Position numbers and translations under genes: made by a program. Of a stretch of DNA of 64,000 bases, positions 1 to 11,589 are shown one piece after another. Source of the DNA: Primula veris (Eukaryota > Streptophyta > Magnoliopsida > Ericales > Primulaceae); the NCBI GenBank assembly GCA_963682055.1, contig OY821747.1:21574126-21638125 (forward strand). The letters are read 5' to 3'. A model generated the notes under the pieces. That model was given only the letters and a program-made list of their open reading frames with translations, was not told the DNA's origin and ran no database searches. Each line of letters starts with the position of its first letter. Positions within the stretch are counted from its first letter, which is position 1.

Positions 1-831
1 AAGCTATAAATAGAGGGGTGGGGGTGTCATATTCCACACAATCAAAAAAAAGTCTTGAAGACTATACAGAGAACCTCCTCCACAGCCGCTAGCAAATCAG
101 TTATGCTCCTCCACAGTCGCCAGGAAATCAGCTATGCTCCTCCACAGCCGCCAGGGGATCAACTCCTAGGGAGAAACTCTGAACACTCCGGACTCAACGA
201 TAATGCCTTCAAAGTCTGCAACAAATCTGCAATAAACTTGGCATTCGATCTTCAAGAACGTCTAAAAGCAGCAAACAAAGCGTTTCTACGGATCTAAATC
301 TTCAAGTTCTTCACCAAATCTGAAGAATTTCTGCAACAAATCTGTCTTCGATCTTCAGAAACGACTACGAGCAATAAGCAAGACGTTTCTGCAAATCAAA
401 GTCTTCAAAGTTCATCAACAAATCTGAAGAACTCTACCCAAGAAATCTACAACAAACCGGCATTCGATCTTGAGGAACGACTACACAAAAGTAAAAACAT
501 GTTTCTCTAGATCAAAATCTTCAAGTTCTTCACCAAATCGAAAGAGCGTCAAGATCATCAACGAAATCAATAAAAATACAAGGTTCTTCATCAAACTCGA
601 AGAATTTTACCCAACTTCAGCAAACTCAACAAAATTCATCAAAGAGTCTACAACAGCATTTCGAGCCATCATAAATTGTTCGAAGAGGAGAATCAAATGA
701 CTTTCATTTCTATATTTTCTTTTAGAAATTATAAGAGACTGTACCCGCAAATTAATTGATAAATAAATTTTAATTTGTTTCGCATTCATTTTCCTTGTCT
801 TCAACGCTTAGTGAAAATTTGTGTGCCAACA
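1..831 (+). repeat. 5' LTR of the Tat element (3' part only)
   Basis: A TATA-like CTATAAATAGAGG stands at about 4-16, which fits the LTR promoter. The LTR appears to end with ...CCAACA near 831, directly before the primer-binding region. It contains two sets of tandem repeats: three 31-bp units beginning CCTCCACAG at 77, 108 and 139, and three units of 105-115 bp beginning with TTCGATCTT near 241, 345 and 460. The upstream part of the LTR lies outside the window, so its full length is unknown. Confidence 0.75.
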
Positions 832-833
832 AA

Positions 834-854
834 TTTTGGCACACCTGGTGGGAC
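834..854 (+). other. Probable primer-binding site
   Basis: TTTTGGCACACCTGGTGGGAC follows the inferred LTR end by a few bases, the usual place for the tRNA primer site. The TGGYRC...GGTGGGAC pattern resembles sites of other Tat-type elements. I did not assign the priming tRNA. Confidence 0.5.
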
Positions 855-906
855 TTCTTTGTCTTTCATCTCTTCTCTTCATCAAATCAAGTTCAACAAC
901 AATTTG

Positions 907-2620
907 ATGGATCCAAAGAAAGACTTCTCCAAAATAATTGAAGTTTCTTCCTTACTCGGTGAGAAGGTGACAATTTCAAACATTTATACCAGAACTCCAA
1001 GCAACAAGTCTTCCGACACTCAAGCATTAGCTCAACTAATGGAAACTCCGACTCCCGCAGAAGGTATCGAACTTGGGGGCAACTTAAACACAACATAGTA
1101 TCTACGCATACGACCTCAAGAGGCTCTCAGTCGTGATGGAAAATCTGCCACGAAACTCATATATGAACAACAATGCAAAGGTGAACAAGAGGGTCATGAA
1201 AAAGATGGTGTCACTACTTCAGAGTTGGAATTTCCACTTGACAGCCTGCGATCTTCTGACTCAACTATTATGACCGCCATGACTACAAACACATTGGCAT
1301 TGGAAGAATAAGTTTCCATCCTAACAAAAACTTTAGAAGGTCTCATGAAAGCAACAACAGAGTGAGATACCCAACTTGCAATGTTAATGAATAAGGTGGA
1401 ATTCCTGGCAAAAACTAGTGAAACCATTGTAAATGAAGAGAAACCATCCAAAGTAGAAGGATCTTCAAGCAAAGACAAAGGGAAGAGGAAAAACATAGAG
1501 GTTCTTCTTGATGGTTTAATTCGTGTTGATCAACTAAAAGATTTCATATTTGGCACCATTAAGGGATGGTACAAAGAAGTGACACATTCCTCATTAAGCT
1601 ATTTTAAGCTTTACATAGAGCATTTGAAAATGCATGCGGGATATCAACCCCCCAGATTTCAGCAATTCGATGGTAAAGGAAATCCAATGCAACATGTAGC
1701 TCATTTCGTAGAAACATCCAACAATGATGAAACAGAAGAAGAGCTCATCGTAAAGTAATTCATCCAGACATTGAAGGAAAACGCTTTTGATTGGTACTGT
1801 GACTTATCACCGGTATTAATTGACAGCTGGGAACAACTCGAGGATGAATTTCTCAATCGCTTCTACAGCACTCGCCGCACAGTGAGCATGATTGAACTAA
1901 CCAACACTCTCCAATGAAAGGATGAGCCTATCACCGATTACATCAACAGATGGAGGGGATTGAACCTCAACTACAAAGATAGATTGTGTGAGTCATCTGG
2001 CATCGAAATTTGTATCCAAGGCATACATTGGGGATTGAGTTATATTCTTTAAGGAACAAAGTCAAAGTCCTTCGGAGAACTAGCAAGCCAAGCTCACGAC
2101 ATAGAGTTCAGCATTTCAACCTACGGGGATCAAGTTTTTTCGATTCAAATGTAAGAGAAAACGAAAAGTAAACCCGAAAGCACGATATGGGGCATGGCTC
2201 GTTCAAACACTAACAAAAAGGAGTCATTCGTTGTTTCTACTAGTCTACCAAAGGCCTCTTCAGCTTCCAAGATTAACACAAGCATGAAGAAAGTTGAAGT
2301 TGAAAAGTTTGACAATCAATGGAATGGAGAGAGAAGGCTCACCCTGAAGGAAATGCAAGAGAATGAATACCCGTTTCCAGATACTGAAGTACCAAGAATG
2401 CTAGATGAACTTTTGGCCCTCAACTTGATTGAACTCCCAGAAATGAAGCGTCGAGAAGAGGCTGATGAAGTGAACGACACAAATTACTGCAGGTTCTACC
2501 GTCTACTCAGCCATCCAACTCATCGATGTTTTGTGTTGAAAGAAAAGATCGTCCAGCTAGCCAGCCAAGGAAAGTTTCTGTTGGAAGAAGAAAATGAAGC
2601 AAAAGTTTATTATGCATATT
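907..2620 (+). pseudogene. Broken gag gene of the Tat element
   Basis: The likely start is the ATG at 907 (MDPKKDFSK). The reading frame continues to about 2.62 kb but is cut by stops near 1096, 1309, 1363, 1756, 1915, 2050 and 2152. The core at about 1640-2150 resembles a retrotransposon gag domain: a 'PPRFQQFDGKGNP' start, a 'FDWYCDLSP' segment, 'WEQLEDEFLNRFY', then 'DYINRWRGLNL'. Around 2.62 kb the recognisable peptide (VHNPTTVLIQFG) moves to another frame, so an indel lies close to 2610-2630. Gag would form the particle that packages element RNA. It cannot be made from this copy. Confidence 0.85.
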
Positions 2621-3720
2621 CATTAATGATTCTTCAGTTGAAAGCGTACACAACCCGACAACCGTGCTCATCCAATTTGGCTCCTTCCCAACAACGGAAT
2701 TCATAGTTGAAGAACATGCCTCTACAAACTCAACACAAAATGATGAAGCAATTCATGAAGACTACAAAAGTAATGAGGACGTGATTCTAGAAAACCTTCC
2801 CGAATATCAACATCAAAAATCTGAACTCCCGTCCTTGGAAAACAATCAAATCCACCAGCGTCAACAAGAGGGAGCAAGATACAAATTCAGTGAGAACGAC
2901 CATTGTTTCTTCGATGTCTGCAATTGTGAGAACTGCATAGAGTACGAATGGAAGGAATGGTGCGACGAAGACGAAGAGCCAAAAATTAGGAAGAAGAAAA
3001 ATAAGAAGAAAACGACTCAGCAATTGTTCAAGAAAAGTTACGAAGCTGGAGACCAACAAATTGGCCTACTCGGAGAATCGTCTGGAAAGTTCGATTACTA
3101 CGTCCAGTATGGCAAAGCACAAGAAGTGAATCAATTTTCATCTACAAAGCACCCTAACAATGAATTTGGTGAAGAATCGAACGCAAACGAAATTGTCAAA
3201 TCCTCAAGTTTTGATAGTGCATCTGACGTTCCTGATGAAATGTGCAAAATAGAAGAAATCGGCCAGATTCCGCATACGTCTGAGCCTTGCAAAGATTTTT
3301 GTCAAGAATACCAACAAGTTCTTAAAGAAAGATATGATGTCAATGATAAATAAGTTGGGAAGCTTAAGGAAACTGATGGGGATTACTACGTTTTGCGTTA
3401 CAAAGAGCGACTGATTGAAGAATCCACTCCGGAAAGATAAAGCATGGAGGTTCCAATCGCCTACTACTATCGAGGAAATCCTATTTATAAGTTCAAAGAT
3501 GATGATGGTCATTGCTTCTAGGATATTTGTGAATGTGAAGGTTGCATAAATGATAGATACTATGAAGAAGAAGATGATTGGTATGCTGCCTCATGTAACG
3601 TCGCAACTATCGAAGAGCTCCCCAAAGAAAATGAGGACGAGTCCACTATACTCTCAACAACACCCATTCAATATGAAGAAGTAAATGAAGTAACAAACGT
3701 GAGGACTATCAACTTCTCCG
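2620..3720 (+). pseudogene. Gag-protease linker with two Cys-rich modules
   Basis: In the frame used here (start positions divisible by 3) the peptide is acidic and charged, with a Lys-rich tract at about 2985-3015. Two related modules are visible: one at about 2880-2945 (HCFFDVCNCENC) and one at about 3480-3550 (HCF, stop, DICECEGC). Both follow a YKF-acidic lead and precede an acidic Trp- or Tyr-containing stretch. Stops occur at 3351 and 3438, and inside the second module at about 3519. The Cys/His spacing could bind a metal, but I do not recognise it as a named zinc knuckle. Confidence 0.6.
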
Positions 3721-4222
3721 ATGAAGACTTGTTACTCGATGCAAAACCCCATAATCGTCCACTGTTCGTTTTTGGCTACGCACAAGAGAAGAAAGTGAAG
3801 AGGATCTTACTAGATGGAGGATCTGCTGTCAATATTTAACCACTACGAATTGTTAATGATCTTGGGATCACGATTGATGAGCTATCTCCCAGCCACCTAA
3901 TGATTCAAGGATTTAACCAAGATGGACAAAGAGCGATTGGCACAATACGTTTGGAGCTTGTCATCGGCGAAATTACATCAACTGCTTTGTTTCACGTCCT
4001 CAATGCAAAGACTTCATATAACATACTTCTTGGTCAACCTTGGATTCACGAGAATAGAGTCGTCCCATCAACTCTTCACCAATGTTTTAAGTATTGCCAA
4101 AATGATGTCATGAAGAAAGTTGAAGCTGATAACAATCCCTTCAACGGAGTGGAATTTTATTTCACCGACGCCAAGTTCTATGTGGATAAACCAAAGAAGG
4201 AGGATGCCCTTGAATCTCTTTG
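3720..4222 (+). pseudogene. Aspartic protease domain of the Tat element
   Basis: The segment RILLDGGSAVNI at about 3795-3836 is the active-site loop in the D-G-G form common in Tat-type elements; the aspartate is present. A stop at 3837 follows at once. The peptide then continues with the expected beta-strand pattern, including 'HLMIQGFNQDGQRAIGTIRLEL' and the terminal 'NILLGQPWIHE' motif at about 4018-4050. It is in the same frame as the linker upstream and differs from the frame of the RT downstream. Confidence 0.8.
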
Positions 4223-4232
4223 ACCAGCTGTT

Positions 4233-5139
4233 GTGGAAAAGAAAACTAAAGAAGGCCAAGCAAGCAAGAGTACGAAAAGTAAGAGATTATTAACAAACAA
4301 GAAAGAAACTCCAGTGGTTTGCTATGCTCCCAAGTCAAGTAACATCGACGATCTGAATTTCAAAGACTTAACAATTCCAATCACTACGATCGAACAAACA
4401 ACAATACTCAAAGGCTTTATGCGACCAACACATGGCCCTGCTAGTGAAAATGGAGAGACTTCAAGCACTCTATCTTTTTTGCAAAAAAACATGAAAGATA
4501 CTTACAAATTGTGGGTATTGCAGGGAAAGCTCGAATCTGCTTGGAAAGCTTGTTCCCGAAGTAACTGGAGAAAAGTTTCACGGTTTAAATCCAACACAAA
4601 ATATGCTCAAGTAAAAAGGCTTCTCGGTGAAAGAATCTCGTGTTGGAATTGGCTACAAGATGCATGTTCCAGCTCGTATCATCATAAAGAAGTCAAGTAA
4701 CTGTTATACTACATTCGAGGATGCTGAATCAGTAGGAGAAAATGATGTTCATGTCATCGATCACCAGGGACTACAAAACTAGCCACCAATGACTCCTCAA
4801 CGGTCATTTGAAAGGAAATTGGTTCTCGAACGAATGGGGGCAAGTGTAATTTCACGATCTGTATTTAAAAGATTATCAAGTAGGCGACAATTAGTGTTTG
4901 GACGACTTGGTAGAAGAAGATCTGTTTTTGATCAGCTTGGCACGACAACGAATACTTTAGTTTCTCAAAGGCGTCTCGCAATAAAGGTCCAAGTAGTCGT
5001 TATTGTTCAAGGTACCACACAGACGAAAACCTTGCAAGTCACAACATCTTAGCATATCACGGGGATCAACGAGGAAGAGCATGTCGAAAGAGAGATAGAG
5101 GATGCTACTGAAGAACTCGAAGAAGGTGTTAGATCTACT
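4233..5139 (+). pseudogene. Protease-RT linker of the Tat element
   Basis: The reading frame changes here. The peptide is in one frame to about 4700 and in the pol frame from about 4710. Segments such as MTPQRSFERKL at 4789 and an Arg/Ser-rich stretch that repeats 'SVFKRLS', 'VFGRLG' and 'VFDQLG' are visible. Stops fall at 4698 and 5050. An acidic stretch at 5060-5140 leads into the RT. No catalytic motif is seen; this is the variable linker found before RT in this lineage. Confidence 0.6.
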
Positions 5140-6312
5140 GTGGATGAATTGAAAGAAGTCAACCTCGGCACGACGGATGCTCTGCGACCTACATACCTAA
5201 GTGCACTTTTAAGCGAAAAAGACCAAAGAGATTACATCAAGCTTCTTATGGACTACAAAGATGTGTTTGCATGGAGTTATGACGAGATGCCAGGACTCGG
5301 TCCCAAAGTAGCAGTTCACCATCTCACAGTAAGACGAGGATCTCGACCAGTAAAGCAAACTCAACGACGATTCCGAGCAGAGTTGGTTCAACAGATTGAA
5401 GTGGAAATCAACAAACTTATCGATACAAATTTCATTAGCGAAGTCAAATATCCAACATGGATCTCGAGCATAGTTCGAATCAAGAAGAAAAATGGGTAAA
5501 TACGAGTTTGCATAGACTTTCGAGACCTCAACAGCGCATGCCCCAAAGATGAATTGCCACTCCAAATAACTGAACTCATGATTGATTCTACCATCGAACA
5601 TGAAGTCTTGTCATTCATGGATGGATCTTCAGGCTATAACCAAATTTGCATGGATTCAAAGGACGAAGAGATGATTGATTTCCGAACACCAAAAGGGATT
5701 TATTGCTACAAAGTCATGTCGTTTGGATTAAAGAATGCTGGAGTAACATATCAAAGGGCAATGCAAATGATTTTTGATGACATGCCTCACAAGAATATTG
5801 AATGCTACGTCGACGATATAGTTGTTAAGATAAATGAGCCTCACGAACATCTGAAGGACCTTGAAGCTGTGTTCAAAGGTCTGCACTGATATCAACTAAA
5901 CATGAATCCACTAAAATGCGCATTTGGAGTTACTTCTGCAAAGTTCCTTGGGTTCATCGTTCGCCATCAAGAGATCGAAATTGATCAATCAAAAATTGAG
6001 GCAATCATTAAGGTTCAAGCACCAAAGAATATCCACGAGCTTCAAAGTCTACAGGGGAAGTTAGCATACATCCGAAGATTCATATCCAACCTATCTGGCC
6101 ATTGTCAACCATTTAGTCGACTTCTGAAAAAGGGAACGCCGTTCAAATGGGATGACTCCTACGAAAATGCCTTTGAAATCATCAAATCTTATCTGATGAA
6201 GCCTCTTGTCCTAGCAGCTCCTGTTCTGGGAAGACCATTGATCTTATACCTTGTAGCACAAGAACGTTCAATCGGAGGTCTACTTGCTCAAGAAAACGAC
6301 CATGGGAAATAA
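5140..6312 (+). pseudogene. Reverse transcriptase of the Tat element
   Basis: RT motifs appear in order in one frame: 'YKDVFAWSYDEMPGL' (5257), 'FISEVKYPTWISSIV' (5434), 'RVCIDFRDLNSACPKD' (5507), 'FMDGSSGYNQI' (5614), 'SFGLKNAGVTYQRAM' (5719) and the catalytic YVDD box near 5806-5817, followed by thumb-like 'NPLKCAFGV' (5905). The open frame is interrupted at 5497 (TAA), 5887 (TGA) and 6310 (TAA). The YVDD aspartates are still encoded. This domain would copy element RNA into DNA. Confidence 0.92.
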
Positions 6313-6573
6313 AACACGCTCTACTACTTGAGTATAACAATGATGCCATGTGAAGTGAACTATACGCCCATTGAGAAGATGTGTTTTTCCTTGGTGTTTG
6401 CAATTACGAAATTGAGGCATTATTTTCAAGCTCACACAATTCGGTTAATCTCAAATGCAAATCCTGTTAAATACGTCGTGTCAAAACCCGTATGGTCTGA
6501 TCGTCTAGCAAGATGGACACTTCTCTTCCAAGAATTAGAAATCATATATGTTCCTCAAAAGCCCGTCAAATGA
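6313..6573 (+). pseudogene. First (gypsy-type) RNase H remnant
   Basis: After the stop at 6310 the peptide 'LYYLSITMMPCEVNYTPIEKMCFSLVFAITKLRHYF' matches the RT-connection/RNase H part of Ty3/gypsy pol. It ends with 'KPVWSDRLARWTLLFQELEI', the usual end of the tether region, before a TGA at 6571. The preceding 'PLILYLVAQERSIGGLLAQ' (6235-6290) belongs to the same domain. In Tat elements this copy acts as a connection domain while a second RNase H supplies catalysis. Confidence 0.8.
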
Positions 6574-6576
6574 CAA

Positions 6577-7266
6577 GTGCTTGCAGATTTCCTAGCCGAC
6601 CATCTGATGCCCGCTGAATGGGAGCTCTCTGAGGATCTTCTAGATGAAGACATCATGTGGGTTGAAGTATCTCCGCCATGGACAATGTACTTTGATGGAG
6701 CAATAAACTGTGAAGGCGCCGGAGTTGCAGTAGTGTTCCTTAGTCCCGAAGGAGATGTTTTACCTTATGCTTTCACCCTCGTGCAACAGTTCTCCAACAA
6801 TGTTGCTGAATATCGAGCTCTAATATTGGGACTCGAGATGGCTCTTGATGCAAACTATCAACATCTCAAGATTCTTGGAGATTCTGAGCTGGTCATAAAT
6901 CAAGTTACAAATGAATACGAAGTTAAGAAAATAGAGTTGGCACCATATCATGATTATTCCGCGAGACTTGTTTTAAAAATTGGAGATGTGATGCTAGATC
7001 ATGTTCCAAGGAAAGAGAACAAACAAGCTGATGCATTGGCAAAATTGTCATCTACCATCACAATGTCCAACAGAGATGTGAAGATTCTCGTATGTCAACG
7101 CTGGGTAATTCCTCTGGAAGTTAAAAATGAAAATAAGATTGTTAAAGAAGTTACCGCAATTTCCGTCTTTGAAATTGAGAATGGAGATTGGAGGCAGTCT
7201 ATCATCCACTACTTGCTACATGGAAAATTGCATGATGATAAACACAAAAGGATAGATAATATGTGA
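6577..7266 (+). pseudogene. Second (archaeal-type) RNase H domain
   Basis: The domain starts with 'MYFDGAINCEGAGVAVV' near 6687 and keeps all four acidic residues expected of RNase H: D in YFDGA, E in AEYRAL (about 6805), D in GDSEL (about 6880) and D in QADALAKL (about 7026). A second RNase H downstream of the gypsy one is diagnostic for the Tat clade. The open stretch is 229 codons, the longest in this element, and ends at a TGA at 7264. Confidence 0.88.
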
Positions 7267-8427
7267 AGAGCTGCTAGGTTCATTTTCTTCAAGAATACTC
7301 TTTATCTTCGATCTTTCGAAGGGTTATTTCTACGATGTCTAAATGAAGAAGAAGGAATAAAGGCAATGGAGGAAGCTCATTCTGGAATTTACGGCGCTCA
7401 TCAGTCAGGTCCAAACCTTCACTTCCGAGTCAAAAGAATGGGATACTATTGGCCAACTATGGTCAAAGATTGCATGAATTCCGTCAAAAGATGTCAGCCT
7501 TGTCAATTCCACGCAAATTTTATTCATCAACCGCCTCAGCTATTACATCATACGGTTGCATCTTGGCCATTTGAGGCATGGGGATTGGATGCAATAGGAA
7601 CACTAGCTAAGTCCTCCGAGTGTCATCTTTACATACTTGCAGCAACCGATTATTTCTCAAAATGGGCAGAAGCGGTGCCTTTGAAAGTTGTGAAGAAGGA
7701 AACGGTGGTAAAATTCATCAAATCAAATATCATATTTCGGTATGAGGTTTCATGCTACATCATCAACGACAACGGAACACATTTCTACAATAAGTTGGTG
7801 ATAAATCTATGCTAGAAATTCGGCTTCAAACAGCATAACTCTTTGATGTACAATGCGCCAGCTAATGGACTTGCAGAACCTTTCAACAAAACACTTGGAA
7901 ACTTGCTAAAGAAGATTATGGCAAAATCAAGAAGGGACTGGCACGAAAGGATCAAAGAAGCTCTTTGGGCATATTGAACGACATATCGAACATCAACTCA
8001 AGCAACCCCATATTCGTTGGTGTACGGAGTAGAAGCTGTCTTGGAAACGTAAATCCCGTCGCCTAGAATTGCTCTCCAAGAAGGATTGACACTTGAGGAT
8101 AATGCTCACCTTCGCCTCGAAGAACTTGAAGCACTCGGCGAAAAGAGACTTGAAGCGCAACATAGGTTGGAATGTTACCAAGCATGAATGTCGAAATCAT
8201 TCAATAAGAAGGTCAAACAAAGATCATTTCAAAAGGGAGACTTGGTGCTAGCAGTTAGAAGGCCTATCATCACGACACGATGTAATGGAAACAATTTTTT
8301 CTCCAAATGGGATGGACCATATACAGTGATAGAAGTTTACACAAATGGCGCTTACAAGTTGCAAAGCGGAGACGGTTTGAAAATTGGCCCCATCAATGGC
8401 AGATTTTTTAAGCGTTACTACCCCTAA
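7267..8427 (+). pseudogene. Integrase of the Tat element
   Basis: The N-terminal zinc-binding H-H-C-C region is visible from 'EEAHSGIYGAH' (7369) to 'CQPCQFH' (7498-7515). The catalytic core follows: 'WGLDAIG' (first D, about 7588), 'INDNGTHF' (second D, about 7768) and 'NGLAEPFNKTLGN' with the glutamate (about 7870). The C-terminal part holds 'FQKGDLVLAVRRPI' and 'KWDGPYTVIEV' and ends 'FFKRYYP' at 8427. Stops at 7264, 7813, 7975, 8050 and 8185 break the frame; there is no frameshift. It would insert element cDNA into the genome. Confidence 0.9.
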
Positions 8428-9380
8428 AGAAGAAGTGAAGACACTCTTTGACGCAAGAGTATAAAGTGCATGTTACTCATCGCCAGAATGAGTAAAATAT
8501 TGAGGCGACAAAAATGAAGTACATTTGACTTGATCTTTCATGGATACGAGGCATCTTGAGACTTACTTCAAGTTCAGTCATACCAACAACGAATATAATA
8601 TATATATATATATATATAAAGACAAGAAAATAAACTATGTTTGACTTAATCATTCGCGTGTACGTATTGTTTTCAATTTTGCCACGACAGATGGATTGTC
8701 GATCAATATTCGATATGATAAGCATAGAGCATGTGTCTAAAACGAGACAAAATCCCTGTGCTATACCAAAACATTAAATTTCTACGAAAAGGATTGACAT
8801 CCATCTTTTTTATCATATCATCAGAGATTCACATCTACTAAAAATTCACAAAGAACAAAGAAGTTTTTTCTAATTGAAACTAGTCAGAATATATATACAA
8901 GAATATTCCTAGAGTACTTGGGTAGCAAACAAATCATCCCCACTCAAGTCTCCATTAAGAAACATTGTCACTTGATTAATACTTACTTGACTACAACTAG
9001 TCATTCACATAATAAACTATGCACGTATATATGCACCAAAATTTAAATTTATGTAATGTATTAATATCTCAACTAGATTGATTTCCAGAAATCCTGTTGA
9101 ATACAGTTTTTTAACCGTTGATAAATTGAGTATAGACGCTCAATTTTTGCAAGCGAAACTTATTATGCCAAAAAAAAATAAAAAATGTGCTGTTAATATC
9201 TTCACATTTTCTTGTACTTTTTACAGTTTGGAAACTGAAAAAAAAAATTGTTTTGAGAAAAATGTTTGGTGTTAAGTATGAATAAAAATAAGAAAACTGT
9301 TTTTGCTCAAACATTTTTCATACCCAAAAAATCAACCCACATTAATATGACATATCCAACTCATCAAGGGTTTTGATTGT
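8428..9380. other. AT-rich intergenic stretch
   Basis: I see no gene here. It follows the Tat integrase stop and may include the element's 3' untranslated part, but no LTR is recognisable. A (TA)n microsatellite lies at about 8596-8618. Confidence 0.5.
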
Positions 9381-10171
9381 TAATAATATTATATTTACCA
9401 AAAAAAAATTAATATTTAAATTTAGGGTAGGCTCAATTAGAGTTCTACTGTATTTTTATTTGAGGTTTTAGTGGGTTAGATTTTTAAATTTAACAAAAAA
9501 AAATTATTTTTAATTAATATTTAAATTTAGGGTATAATTAAATAGGGTTCTAGTATATTTTTATTTGGATTTTTAGTAGTTTGAGTTTTTATTACGTGAC
9601 ATGACTTGTACTGCTATCTTCTAATTTTTTTATTCAAAACTTAGTGTCAAAATTTGACCACAAGTTTTTGAATAGAAATACAAATAAACGATATGTATAA
9701 ATGAATAAGTAGAATTATTAAGATAGTATTTAGTATTGAGAATGAGAGGGCTCTTTTCCTTCTTAGTAGTAGTAGTAGTATCATTTTTTTGGCTGAGATT
9801 ACTTGAAACGTGTTTAGAAAAATATGACTAGGATTGTTGCATGTCACCGGATAGACTTTTCGGTTGAATTATGAGTGTGGCTATAGCATCACTCCAAATA
9901 TACATAAAATACAATCTATAATTTGATAAATCCAAATATGAATATCCAAAATAATAAAACTCAACTTACTAAAAACTCAAATAAAAATATACTAGAACCC
10001 TAGTTGAGTCTACACTAAATTTAAATATTAATTAAAAATAAAAAAAAATTGTTAAATATAAAAACTCAAACTATTAAAAATCTAAATAAAAATATATTAG
10101 AACTCTATTCTAAATTTAAATATTAATTAAAAATAATAATAAAATTATTAAATATAATATTACTAATATAT
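9381..10171. repeat. Foldback structure with tandemly doubled arms
   Basis: The left arm (about 9381-9592) and right arm (about 9944-10171) are imperfect inverted repeats. Each arm holds two tandem copies of a unit of about 105-110 bp recognisable by AATATTTAAATTTAG followed by a TTCTAGTATATTTTTATTTG-like segment. Between them is a 350-bp spacer without a convincing gene. This looks like a foldback or MITE-type repeat, or two inverted copies of one repeat. Confidence 0.65.
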
Positions 10172-11589
10172 ATGCATGTATATTAAGAATGTATGTTGAT
10201 TACTAAGTGAACATGACATGTGTGCATGCCACTTAAGTAGATAGAGTTTTTGGATAAATAAATATGCGAGAAAAATGATTTTACCATATATTATATGCAG
10301 TCCAAACGTTTTATCAGTCCGTTATTGCAAGAATTAACAGTTTGAGTGAAGGAAGTTCTGTTAATATTCAATAATTTATAATGTAATTAAATGGACTGAT
10401 AAAAACAAAATGAAATTACAGACTTCAGCTTAAATTACGGACCGTGGTTATTAAATAGGGACCGTGGTTACTTTTTAACAACACGATTTAAAACAAAAAA
10501 GAACTATTCTCAAGATACACTTTTAAGCCTTTTAAGGTTTGACTGTTTGAGTGTTGAGCAGCACAAAGTACAAAATAAGCATTAATTTCGTGCCAACAAC
10601 TTTCGAATGTAAGTAATAAATCTGTCCCACCTAATTATCTAAAAGTAAACCATAAAATACCATAGTCTTTTTTTTTGCTCGTCTCTTTCGTATGACCTTA
10701 TTGGGATTAGTATTTAATCTTTCAACGTTTCAATTGTCAAATACTTGGTTGGAATTTGGTGGGAGATAAATCACATTTTGGAGGATAACTTAAAGTCGAC
10801 TACTAAAAGTGAACACACATTTATAATCACATTCAACAAAATTCTACGCTAACTTGTTTCATCATAAGAAGTCAGTAACTAGCTTACTGGAAATTAACCA
10901 ATCGAACTTGTACGTATCATGCTAGTTTTTAGAGTTAAGTTTTTGTTTTTTCAATTTTCACAGAATTTAATTACTCGGATTAAAAAGTAAATATTTTGTA
11001 CTATGGCAAAATAAATACTTGTTGAAACTGGGTGCTAAACAAAATTAAGAAATTAAGATCAAATTTCAAGTTTAAAGACTTGATGCCACACACAGGCACG
11101 TTAAATTTGGAAATTAACATATAAAACAATCCGAGGTCATTTGAAATATCCCATGCTGCAAATAAGATAAATGACTAAGCTAAGTATTGTGTGGAGTAAA
11201 AATTTCAAATTCTTAATTACTAATAATTTTGTTATCATGTTGAATCTATGTGGTAATGGGGAGGGACCCTTTGTGATGTGTAGTCGAGACTTGTGACAAC
11301 TTATATATTCACACTTTAATACTTTATAGGTTCAAAGGGAAAACCCATGTCATGGTAACAAACAATTATTCACTTGTTTGGCTATAGATTCTAACCAAAT
11401 AATTTGGACTTTTACTCATATTCTTCGTAATATTTTTTATCAGGTTAGTATACACTCTCAAACTAAAGTGCATCAAAAAATGGATATTGAAATTGTTGAG
11501 TTAGTACATGGATAGCACATTATGCTTAATGGCATTTTGTTTAACTAATCAAAGGCTATAATATTTGGGTTTTTTAATATAAAGTAACT
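10172..11589. other. AT-rich intergenic stretch
   Basis: No gene is supported. A short duplicated GGGACCGTGGTTA-like motif lies near 10439-10472. ORFs are short and lack family features. Confidence 0.5.

Larger units (their letters stand above)
1..8427 (+). mobile_element. Degenerate Ty3/gypsy (Tat-type) LTR retrotransposon
   Basis: The order of parts is LTR tail, primer-binding region, gag, protease, reverse transcriptase, RNase H, a second archaeal-like RNase H, and integrase with a C-terminal tail. The second RNase H after the gypsy one is a hallmark of the plant Tat lineage (family knowledge). All pol domains from about 4.79 kb onward lie in one reading frame broken only by stop codons. 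Gag is in that same frame, while the 2.62-4.70 kb part is in another. No copy of the LTR and no clear polypurine tract is seen after the integrase, so the element is either truncated at its 3' end or its 3' LTR has been lost. The left part of the 5' LTR is cut by the window edge. It cannot encode its own proteins any more. Confidence 0.93.

Noticed and set aside
8428..9380. 3' LTR of the Tat element after the integrase
   Set aside because: None of the LTR landmarks (TATA region, 31-bp or 110-bp repeat units) can be found there.
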